Below are positions 33,733 through 41,199 of a stretch of 64,000 nucleotides of DNA, piece by piece; position 1 is the stretch's first letter, and each line of letters begins with the position of its first letter. The DNA is taken from the NCBI GenBank assembly GCA_910577815.1, contig CAJTNO010000004.1:1-64000 (forward strand), written 5' to 3'. The position numbers were made by a program, and so were the translations under genes. The stretch is from an uncultured Christensenella sp. Its GTDB lineage: Bacteria > Bacillota > Clostridia > Christensenellales > CAG-917. The notes beneath the pieces are model-generated. The model did not search any database. It saw nothing but the letters and a program-made list of their open reading frames with translations, and had not been told where the DNA came from.

Positions 33733-35043
33733 CTATTTCTCGTTGTTAGCGCGCACCATAATTCTAATCGGAGTTCCCGAAAAGTCAAAGCTTTTACGCA
33801 ACGCGTTTTCAAGATAGCGTTTATAACTGAAATGCATAATAGACGGTTCGTTGACCTTTACCACGAATGACGGAGGCGCAACCCCCACCTGAGTAACAAA
33901 GTATATTTTAAGCTTTTTGCCGAGATAAGACGGAGGCTCGCTTATGCGTATAGCCTCTCCCACAACCTCGTTGAGCAAGCCTGTGGATATCCTTCTTCTG
34001 CTGTTGTCAACAGCCTCTTTACACAGCGGAAGAAGATTGTCAAGGCGCTTGCCGCTCTTTGCGGATACGTATACGGATTTAAAATAGTTCATATATTTCA
34101 AATCCTCCTTAAGCCCCTTTTCAAACTCGTAAATCGTATGCGTGTCCTTATCCACAAGGTCCCATTTATTCATCACGATTATGGACGGCTTGCCCTCCTC
34201 GTGAATGAATCCCGCGATTTTAACGTCCTGCTCGGTAAAGCCCTCGTTTGCGTCGCAAACCATAAGCACGACGTCCGCGCGTCTTACCGCAAGCAGAGAA
34301 CGCATTACGGAGTATCTTTCAAGGTCCTTATCGACAGCTCTCTTTTTACGCATACCCGCGGTATCTATAATAAGATATTTATCTTCTCCTATATTCAGCT
34401 CGGTATCTATAGCGTCCCTTGTCGTCCCCGCTATATCGCTCACAATGCAACGGTCGTAACCGAGAAGCCTGTTTGTGATAGAGCTTTTACCTGCGTTCGG
34501 CTTGCCTACTATGGCAATTTTAATACGCTCGGAGTCCTCCTCCTGCTTACTTACGGGTATAACCTCCATAAGCGCGTCGAGCAAATCGCCTATACCTTTA
34601 CCCTGCTCCGCGCTTACCGCATAGGGCTCGCCGAAGCCGAGAGCGTAAAAATCGTATACGCTGTCCATAAGGTTGTTGTCTATTTTGTTTACGGCAAGTA
34701 TCACGGGCAGCTTGGATTTACGCAGGAACGAACATACAAGATTGTCGTCGGTGGTAAGACCTGTCTTTCCGTCTACGACGTACAAAATCGCATCCGCCGT
34801 ATCCACCGCAATTTCCGCCTGAGTACGGATATGCGTCCACATTTCGTCGTCGCTTTTAAGCTCGAGTCCGCCAGTGTCTATGAGCGTAAAGGCGCGCCCG
34901 CACCACTCGCAATCCGCATAGATACGGTCGCGCGTAACGCCGGGGGTGTCCTCTACTATCGCAATACGGTTTCCCGCAATCCTGTTAAACAGTGTGGATT
35001 TGCCTACGTTAGGACGACCTACAACTGCAATCAATGGTTTCAT
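33733..35043 (-). CDS. der: Ribosome biogenesis GTPase Der (EngA)
   Basis: Der has two tandem GTPase domains and acts in 50S subunit assembly. Both are intact: GRPNVGKSTLFN at residue 8, DTPGVTRD near 33 and NKID near 119 in domain one; GKPNAGKSSITN near 181, DIAGTTRDAIDTEL near 207 and NKWDLVDKDTH near 295 in domain two. A KH-like domain follows (PPSFVVKVNEPSIMHFSYKRYLENALRKSFDF). The length of 436 is standard. GGAG precedes the ATG. It lies downstream of the TIGR03279 radical SAM gene, a frequent neighbour of der. Confidence 0.97.
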   Translation of the reverse strand: MKPLIAVVGRPNVGKSTLFNRIAGNRIAIVEDTPGVTRDRIYADCEWCGRAFTLIDTGGLELKSDDEMWTHIRTQAEIAVDTADAILYVVDGKTGLTTDDNLVCSFLRKSKLPVILAVNKIDNNLMDSVYDFYALGFGEPYAVSAEQGKGIGDLLDALMEVIPVSKQEEDSERIKIAIVGKPNAGKSSITNRLLGYDRCIVSDIAGTTRDAIDTELNIGEDKYLIIDTAGMRKKRAVDKDLERYSVMRSLLAVRRADVVLMVCDANEGFTEQDVKIAGFIHEEGKPSIIVMNKWDLVDKDTHTIYEFEKGLKEDLKYMNYFKSVYVSAKSGKRLDNLLPLCKEAVDNSRRRISTGLLNEVVGEAIRISEPPSYLGKKLKIYFVTQVGVAPPSFVVKVNEPSIMHFSYKRYLENALRKSFDFSGTPIRIMVRANNEK

Positions 35044-35086
35044 ATTTATCTCCGCGCACGTATGACGTGCAAAATTTAATTTTTAT

Positions 35087-36352
35087 TTACTGTCTGCCGA
35101 AATGAGCGGCAATGAGCTTTACAAAATCGCTTCCGCTGTGCGGCACAACTATAATGGGCGCGCCCAAGGCTGCTTCAACCTCGCTTACGGTTTTGCCGTC
35201 AAGAAATGTGTCCGTAAACTCGCGCAGCATATTATCGGGCAACACATATGCGTCGGCTCCTCGCTGAGCTTGCTTCATTATATCGCCTGCGGTTATAAGT
35301 CCCGCAACCGTAACGCTGTGTCCGAAAAAGTCGTTCTCAACCGAATTTACACGGCATTTAATCCCGAGCTTTTCTTCAAGCATAGGCATATACTTTTCAA
35401 GTATAGGTGCAAACGATGTGCCCGTTATCATATCTACGCGCTTGTTTAAAGCAACACGTTCCGTTTCATCGAGACTATATCTGAAATTCTCGTCAAACTC
35501 GGCAAGCATTCCCACTCCGTTTTCTATCTGGTCGAACGCGCCGTAATATGAGTACTCCCGAACAGGCAGATTAGCCTTGACATAATACTCGTCGCTACAC
35601 CAGCAAAAGCCGTTAAGCTCGGCGTGCAGCTTCTCTACAAGCGCAATCGTTTCACGCGCGTTATTTTCATCCACGGCGGTGAGATTTTCAAGCTTCGCCC
35701 TATGCTCGGTAAGCCCTACGGGTACTACCGCCACCGTTTGAACTCCCTCTATTTCCTTAAGTCCGCGAATGCTGTCCTCAAGCACCTTCCCGTCGTTTAT
35801 CCCCGGAACTATTACAAGCTGAGTATGCATCTGTATTCCGTTTTTGCCCAGCCTTTCCATATACTCGCGAAGGCGGCGAGTATTGGGATTTTTAAGCATA
35901 TACTGTCTTACGCCATCATTGAGCGCGTGTACCGAGATATACAGAGGACTTAGCTTAAGTCGTATAATTCTGTCTATATCCTCGTCGGTGACGTTGGTCA
36001 TTGTGACGTAGCTTCCACTTATAAAGCTAAAGCGGTAATCGTCGTCCTTTATGTACAGACTATCGCGCATTCCCTTTGGCAGTTGGTCCACAAAGCAGAA
36101 TATACATTTATTTTTGCATACTGCGGGCTTCATTTCCCAATCCACGTCCAGTCCGAGAGGCTGCGATTTACGCACCTTTACGGTTTTACGCTTGCCGTCT
36201 CTTAAAATTTCTACGTCGAACTTATTTTCATTATCGTAAAAAAGATAATCCAATTCGTCAACGACGGCGTAGCCTCCTATTTTCAGAAGCTCGTCGCCTG
36301 TTTTAAACCCCATTCTCTTGGCTATTCTGCTAAGCCCGATTATCCTTGGCAT
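35087..36352 (-). CDS. DUF512/TIGR03279-family radical SAM protein
   Basis: The order of domains is a PDZ-like N-terminus (GFKTGDELLKIGGYAVVDELDY), a radical SAM centre CKNKCIFCFVDQLPKGMRDSLY near residue 79 with the CxxxCxxC cluster, and the C-terminal DUF512 region (ITGTSFAPILEKYM near 306 and DGKTVSEVEAALGAPIIVV near 389). The 421-residue family is widespread in Firmicutes next to der, and its reaction is unknown. GGGTG precedes the ATG. It sits between the glycosyltransferase (17 bp) and der (43 bp), so co-transcription is likely. Confidence 0.92.
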   Translation of the reverse strand: MPRIIGLSRIAKRMGFKTGDELLKIGGYAVVDELDYLFYDNENKFDVEILRDGKRKTVKVRKSQPLGLDVDWEMKPAVCKNKCIFCFVDQLPKGMRDSLYIKDDDYRFSFISGSYVTMTNVTDEDIDRIIRLKLSPLYISVHALNDGVRQYMLKNPNTRRLREYMERLGKNGIQMHTQLVIVPGINDGKVLEDSIRGLKEIEGVQTVAVVPVGLTEHRAKLENLTAVDENNARETIALVEKLHAELNGFCWCSDEYYVKANLPVREYSYYGAFDQIENGVGMLAEFDENFRYSLDETERVALNKRVDMITGTSFAPILEKYMPMLEEKLGIKCRVNSVENDFFGHSVTVAGLITAGDIMKQAQRGADAYVLPDNMLREFTDTFLDGKTVSEVEAALGAPIIVVPHSGSDFVKLIAAHFGRQ

Positions 36353-36369
36353 ATCACACCCTGTGTATT

Positions 36370-37458
36370 TTAAACCGCTATATACGAAACAAGGAAATTA
36401 GCTATATTCTCAAGCGTATTGAACTCCGTCCACTTGACTCCGTTCTCGCCTATTTCCTTAGCGTATTCGGTCTGCAGCAGCTTATATTCCAAGCCGATAA
36501 CGTCGATATCCTCCTTGGCGCGGGCACAAAGCCCGTGGCTCACAAGATAATTGACGTCGTTTAAAGCGTGCTCGTCGTTGGTATAAATAATGGGGGGAAT
36601 CGCAAGCTTAATGCACTTATATATTATAGACGTATCGTAATCTGTAATAGCCAGGTCGCAAACGGACAAATATTCGTCTATTTTGTCTGCCGACTGCACA
36701 AATACGACCGTCATATCGGGAGACTCGAGCGCAAGATTATTCAGATTTTGCATAAGCTTTGCATTGGCGCAATACACCGCAAGGCTTGCCACGTCGCCCT
36801 GGTCTACGAGAAGCGAAAACACATCCTGAAGCATCTGAGTATTTGTAAGATGCACAAACACCGTCTTGGAGCGAGGCAACCCGAGGTCCTGCTTGTCGTA
36901 GGCAATCTCCTCTCTTGTCTTTTTCTGTATTTCGAAAGGAAAGCCCATAGTCATAATGTCCTTGGACCTTATGCCTGACCTGACAAGCTCGGCTTTGATA
37001 TCGGGATTTTCCACGATAAACGTGCTTGTAATATCGTCAAGCCCGCGCTTTGGAGCGGTAAACGTAGGCACCATATACAGAATTTGAGTATTGAATTTCA
37101 GCTTATGCTTAGCCTCGCAGGCGCAGTGGTGAGCATAAGGAGTTACGCACAAAATATACTCCGGGCGAAAACGCTTGAGCATATTTTTTATTCTGTTTAC
37201 GCGCTTGGAAAACTTACGCGGAGTAAGCCGCTGCTTAATCACGCCTCTGTCCTTGCGCTCAAGCAAATACTGATACTCGCCGCCGTTGTCCATAAGACGG
37301 TCGAGCGCGGACATTCTTGACGCGGAGCCGTACTTGTCGTCGCTCATAACAACCGCGTTATGCGTGCCGATACGCCCTATAGCCTGCGCGAGCTTATGGG
37401 ATATTCCGTCCACTTCGTCCTTTGAAGTCATTATCAAAATAATGGGCTTTCTTTGCAT
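36370..37458 (-). CDS. GT28-like glycosyltransferase (MGDG synthase/UgtP-like)
   Basis: The 362-residue protein has the two-lobe pattern of MurG/MGDG-synthase glycosyltransferases. The N-terminal lobe (KPIILIMTSKDEVDGISHKLAQAI; RFRPEYILCVTPYAHH near 95-110) may bind acceptor. The C-terminal lobe begins near 200 (KTVFVHLTNTQMLQDVF) and includes ADKIDEYLSVCDLAITDYDTSI near 260, the nucleotide-sugar region. Product could be glucosyl- or galactosyl-diacylglycerol, which would use UDP-sugars from GalU/GalE; this is inference, and some family motifs are weak. GGAGG precedes the ATG. It lies 13 bp after RNase J. Confidence 0.65.
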   Translation of the reverse strand: MQRKPIILIMTSKDEVDGISHKLAQAIGRIGTHNAVVMSDDKYGSASRMSALDRLMDNGGEYQYLLERKDRGVIKQRLTPRKFSKRVNRIKNMLKRFRPEYILCVTPYAHHCACEAKHKLKFNTQILYMVPTFTAPKRGLDDITSTFIVENPDIKAELVRSGIRSKDIMTMGFPFEIQKKTREEIAYDKQDLGLPRSKTVFVHLTNTQMLQDVFSLLVDQGDVASLAVYCANAKLMQNLNNLALESPDMTVVFVQSADKIDEYLSVCDLAITDYDTSIIYKCIKLAIPPIIYTNDEHALNDVNYLVSHGLCARAKEDIDVIGLEYKLLQTEYAKEIGENGVKWTEFNTLENIANFLVSYIAV

Positions 37459-37471
37459 ATATCTCCTCCGT

Positions 37472-39115
37472 CTAATCCTTGACTATAACGGGAATGATTA
37501 TCGGGAACTGTCTTTCTCGATAGAATAGCTTTCTTACGCTCTTTTTAACATACCTTGCGTACTCGTCGATATCCGCCTTGTCGAGGTCGGCGCCGTTCAC
37601 GCCCTCCACAACCGCAAGCCTTATGGCTTTCTCAACGTCCTCGGTCAGATTAAAGCCTCTTGCCACGACGTCTACGTCTCCGACGATAACGCCCCTCTCC
37701 AAATCAACCGCGGCAAGCACCACGAGCATTCCGTACTCGGCAAGCGACAGCCTGTCGTTTACAAGGCTCTGCCCGTCCTCGAGGACAACTCCGTCCACGT
37801 ACATATTGCCAGCCTGAACGTTAGAGTGCTTGCGGATTCCCTTTGACGTAACTCCGAAGCTTTCGCCGATATTGGGTATCACGATGTTCTTTGAATTTAC
37901 GCCTATCGCTTTTGCAATCTGCGCGTGCTTGAATTGGTGACGGTATTCGCCGTGTACGGGCATAAAATACTCGGGCTGAACAAGGGTGAGCATCAGCTTA
38001 AGCTCCTCCTCGTATGCGTGACCGGATACGTGGATATCGTTCATACTGTCATATATGACGTCCGCGCCCTTGCGGAACAAATCGTTTATAACGTCGTAAA
38101 CGGATTTTTCGTTTCCCGGAATGGGCGACGAGCTTAAAACCACCACGTCGTCCGAGCCTACGTTTATCTTGTTAAACTCGCCCTTTGACATCTTCTTAAG
38201 CGCGGATAACGGCTCTCCCTGCGAGCCCGTGGCAAGCACCAAGGTTTCGTGAGGCAGAAGCTTGCCCACGCTGTCCACTATTACGCCCTTAGGCACGTGG
38301 AGCTCCCCGCAAGCGGACGCAACGTCTACTATCGCCTTCATACTTTTGCCCGCAAGCACAACCTTGCGGTTATACTTATGCGCAAGAGTAAGCACCTGCT
38401 GCACCCTGTAATTAGATGAAGCAAAGCAGGCGATTATAAGTCGTTTTTTTGTATTTGCCAAAAAGATATTTTCAAGGCTCTGTCCTACGACCTTTTCGGA
38501 CGTCGAGCTTCCCTTGCGCTCTACGTTGGTAGATTCTCCAAGCATAAGCAGTACGCCCTTCGCGCCTATTTCGGCTATGCGTCCTACGTCGGTCTTTTTT
38601 CCGTCTATGGGAGTGTTGTCCATTTTAAAGTCGCCTGTAACAAAAACCGTTCCGCATTTGGTTTTGATTGACAGAGCGCACGCGCCGCCCATAGAGTGCA
38701 CAACCTTGATAAACTCTACGTTGATATTTCCGAGAGTAACGCTGTCGCCTGCGGCAATGACGTTAAGATTGCACTTCTTGGCATTTTTCTCAAGCTTGCG
38801 CTTAAGCAGTCCTATTGTAAGAGCCGTGCCGTAAATGGGCACGTTTTTTAATACGTCGGTGTAATAAGGAATAGCGCCGATATGGTCCTCGTGTCCGTGA
38901 GTAAGCACTACGCCGCGCAATTTTTTGATATTCTCTTTAATATAAGTGATATCGGGAATGATAGCGTCCATTCCCGGGCTGTCCTCTTTGGGGAAAGCCA
39001 CGCCGCAGTCGACGATAATCATATCGCCCGCGCACTCTATAGCCGTCATATTCTTTCCTACTTCCCCGACTCCGCCGAGAAAGGTGACGGTCACCTTTTG
39101 CTGTGTTTTTGCCAT
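37472..39115 (-). CDS. rnj: Ribonuclease J
   Basis: RNase J is a metallo-beta-lactamase/beta-CASP ribonuclease for mRNA decay and rRNA maturation. The zinc motif LTHGHEDHIGAIPYY is near residue 71, GDFKMDN near 160, beta-CASP segments ALKKMSKGE and SSSPIPGNEKSVYDVINDL lie at 300-345, SGHAYEEELKLML and PVHGEYRHQFKHAQIA near 370-400, and the C-terminal domain follows. At 547 residues it is close to RNase J1/J2. GGAG precedes the ATG. It is first in a same-strand run that ends at 32321. Only one rnj gene is in the window. Confidence 0.96.
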   Translation of the reverse strand: MAKTQQKVTVTFLGGVGEVGKNMTAIECAGDMIIVDCGVAFPKEDSPGMDAIIPDITYIKENIKKLRGVVLTHGHEDHIGAIPYYTDVLKNVPIYGTALTIGLLKRKLEKNAKKCNLNVIAAGDSVTLGNINVEFIKVVHSMGGACALSIKTKCGTVFVTGDFKMDNTPIDGKKTDVGRIAEIGAKGVLLMLGESTNVERKGSSTSEKVVGQSLENIFLANTKKRLIIACFASSNYRVQQVLTLAHKYNRKVVLAGKSMKAIVDVASACGELHVPKGVIVDSVGKLLPHETLVLATGSQGEPLSALKKMSKGEFNKINVGSDDVVVLSSSPIPGNEKSVYDVINDLFRKGADVIYDSMNDIHVSGHAYEEELKLMLTLVQPEYFMPVHGEYRHQFKHAQIAKAIGVNSKNIVIPNIGESFGVTSKGIRKHSNVQAGNMYVDGVVLEDGQSLVNDRLSLAEYGMLVVLAAVDLERGVIVGDVDVVARGFNLTEDVEKAIRLAVVEGVNGADLDKADIDEYARYVKKSVRKLFYRERQFPIIIPVIVKD

Positions 39116-39495
39116 TAAATTCTCCGTATTATGCCGTCTTGTATCATACTAACGGACGTATCCCCAAAAGCGACGGCAATTTAGCTTATTTGTTATGTTT
39201 ATTTCAGGACGGAGAAACCTCGCGCACACGCGCACTCCGCGATATATACTCAAATAACTAAAGTATTATACACTATTTTTAGACCGCAAGCAAGAATTAT
39301 ATACCATATACTTAAAGCAAATCTTTCATTAAAGTTTAAAATCGAGCATAGACAACAACAAAAATAGCACCTATCGTGTTTTAATTAAACAAATTTTAAT
39401 ACACGATAAGTGTTATTATGTGTATAATTCATTCTTATATTATCCAAATTCGACGCAAATATGCCGATTTTGTCATATGTAAAACACGTATTGTG
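39116..39495. other. 380-bp intergenic region with inverted repeats, no gene seen
   Basis: The region is AT-rich. It should hold the RNase J promoter near its left end. Bases about 39370-39415 form a long imperfect hairpin (TATCGTGTTTTAA against TTAATACACGATA). AAACACGTATTGTGT near 39482-39496 is the exact inverse of 15 bases in the dinB terminator hairpin (23645-23659) and may help end the YtxC-like gene. No coding frame is convincing. Confidence 0.5.
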
Positions 39496-40206
39496 TTATT
39501 TTTCTATTACGCGCACTATCTTTTTTAATGTCGCGTTCATAGGCGCGGTAAAGTCGCAGCCCTCTATCAAAATCTCGGACGGCTTCTCCTTTATGATTGC
39601 GCTGAGCATATTGTATTCCGCTTCGTCAAAAAGATTTACAACCTCCACGCTTTTGTGACAAGTAAGATTGCGCAGTCTGTTCCTGTTTAGCACAAGCTGA
39701 TTCAGCTTACCCTCGCTGCCCGTTATAAAGGTAGCTATCTCATAGATATCCGCCTCGTCGTTACAGCCGTCAAGCAGTCTGTTTGCAAGGTCGGCAAGCT
39801 CCTGCCAGCCCTCGCTGAGCGAACGCAGTCTGAAATTAAAAAGTCCGTCTATGCTGTAGTCAAGCGCGCCCTTCAGAACCTTTGAAACTATGCTCCCCTC
39901 AAATTCCCTGTCAAAATGCACGATGGAACATATCAACGCGCATTTGGCGTGGGACATATTCCTTATATGCAATCTGTCCAGAAAAAAACGCAGCTTCAGA
40001 AATGATAAAAAAACCACCTCAAGCATACTTTCCATTTCCTGTTCTATCTCATCCTGCTTATCGCAAAGCCCCGCCAGATATATCCAGATTCTCTCATCCG
40101 ACTCCTCCACCGCGTAGGACAAATCATTTGTACTTTGCAATCTGCCTAAAATGTATTCTATCTCCCTATCATATGCCTTGTCGATACTGATTACGTTTGA
40201 CCACAT
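39496..40206 (-). CDS. YtxC-like sporulation protein
   Basis: Residues 100-236 match what I know of YtxC proteins from Clostridia: YSIDGLFNFRLRSLSEGWQ near 118 corresponds to the I-x-GFL-x-FR-x-KEL segment. EIATFITGSEGKLNQL follows, and MLSAIIKEKPSEILIEGCD near 200 corresponds to the conserved end. The protein is slightly shorter (236 against about 280). I set the start at ATG 40206, which has GAGG five bases upstream. The frame runs ten codons further, but a sigma-E-like -10 (CATACAAT) lies inside that stretch, so it should not be translated. YtxC is a sporulation-linked protein of unknown activity. Confidence 0.65.
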   Translation of the reverse strand: MWSNVISIDKAYDREIEYILGRLQSTNDLSYAVEESDERIWIYLAGLCDKQDEIEQEMESMLEVVFLSFLKLRFFLDRLHIRNMSHAKCALICSIVHFDREFEGSIVSKVLKGALDYSIDGLFNFRLRSLSEGWQELADLANRLLDGCNDEADIYEIATFITGSEGKLNQLVLNRNRLRNLTCHKSVEVVNLFDEAEYNMLSAIIKEKPSEILIEGCDFTAPMNATLKKIVRVIEK

Positions 40207-40221
40207 ATACACCTCGACATT

Positions 40222-40250
40222 ATTGTATGCAGACAAACCTTAAAAATTAT
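40222..40250 (-). promoter_or_regulatory. Sigma-E-like promoter of the YtxC-like gene
   Basis: On the minus strand CATACAAT (40222-40229) is a perfect sigma-E -10. A -35-like CAATAAT lies 16 bp upstream, one or two bases further than usual. The predicted start is about eight bases before the ATG at 40206. Confidence 0.5.
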
Positions 40251-40391
40251 TGGAATATTTTTCATATGCGCAATTTGTTTTGCTAAGCGTAAGCGCGGCT
40301 ATTGCTTTTTGCAAATCGGTATTATAAAATTATATGGAGCAAGCAATAAAAACAGCACTGGTTTTTGCAGATTTACTCAAAAGGAGAGTAT

Positions 40392-41081
40392 ATGAGAAAA
40401 GAAAAAAGCGGAGCGTCGGATTTGTCGAGAATGTGCGCGGGAAGGCTTTACAACTGTACTGACAAGGAAGTATTTTACAAGCACGCATTGGCGCTATGGC
40501 GCACGGACAGGTTTAACCGCACGCGCATATGGAATGTTCCCAAGCAAACCGGAATCTTAAAAAAGCTTATTCCAAATCACGGCAATAGGTTCTTTATTAT
40601 GCAGCCGTTCCGCTGTGAATACGGCTTTAATATCAAATTCGGCGACGACCTGTTTGTAAACTTCGACTGCATCTTTATGGACGTAGCTCCAATCACCATA
40701 GGCAACGGCGCAATGTTCGGACCGAGGGTGACGATAGCCACGCCCGTACATCCTCTGCTTTCCGAGGAGAGAATAATTCAGGACTACCCTACAGGCAGGC
40801 ACGACCTCGAATACGCAAAGCCCGTCACAATAGGCAACGGAGTATGGGTTGCCTCAAACGTGACCATTTGCGGCGGCGTAACAATAGGCGACGGAGCGGT
40901 TATAGCCGCAGGAAGCGTAGTCACCCGCGACATTCCGCCGAACTGTCTTGCGGGAGGAGTTCCCTGTAAGGTTATAAGAGAAATAGACGAAAACGACAGA
41001 CTGTGCGTTTGGGACACATATCTCAAGGATGAAATGCCGCTTTCCGCACGCTCAAAGCAAAATCCGAGCAACTATAACTGA
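40392..41081 (+). CDS. Hexapeptide-repeat sugar O-acetyltransferase (maltose/galactoside type)
   Basis: The ATG at 40392 has AGGAG eight bases upstream; an upstream TTG frame is not used. After an N-terminal extension, residues 15-60 carry the Mac domain (MCAGRLYNCTDKEVFYKHALALW). The left-handed beta-helix follows, with FVNFDCIFMDVAPITIGNGAMFGPRVTIATPVHPL near 95-128 and VTIGNGVWVASNVTICGGVTIGDGAVIAAGSVV near 150-182. The histidine in ATPVHPL is the likely catalytic base. It is 229 residues, longer than the 183-200 usual for maltose acetyltransferase. Substrate is unproven. The beta-glucosidase gene follows on the same strand 118 bp downstream. Confidence 0.88.
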   Translation: MRKEKSGASDLSRMCAGRLYNCTDKEVFYKHALALWRTDRFNRTRIWNVPKQTGILKKLIPNHGNRFFIMQPFRCEYGFNIKFGDDLFVNFDCIFMDVAPITIGNGAMFGPRVTIATPVHPLLSEERIIQDYPTGRHDLEYAKPVTIGNGVWVASNVTICGGVTIGDGAVIAAGSVVTRDIPPNCLAGGVPCKVIREIDENDRLCVWDTYLKDEMPLSARSKQNPSNYN

Positions 41082-41199
41082 CAACATTTCAAATAAAAAA
41101 GCACCTGCGATACTATAATGTTTTTGCGCTTGCGTGTACGCGCGCAAAATGTTATCATATATAATAAGAATATTAACGGCTGAGCCGTTGGAGGAAATT

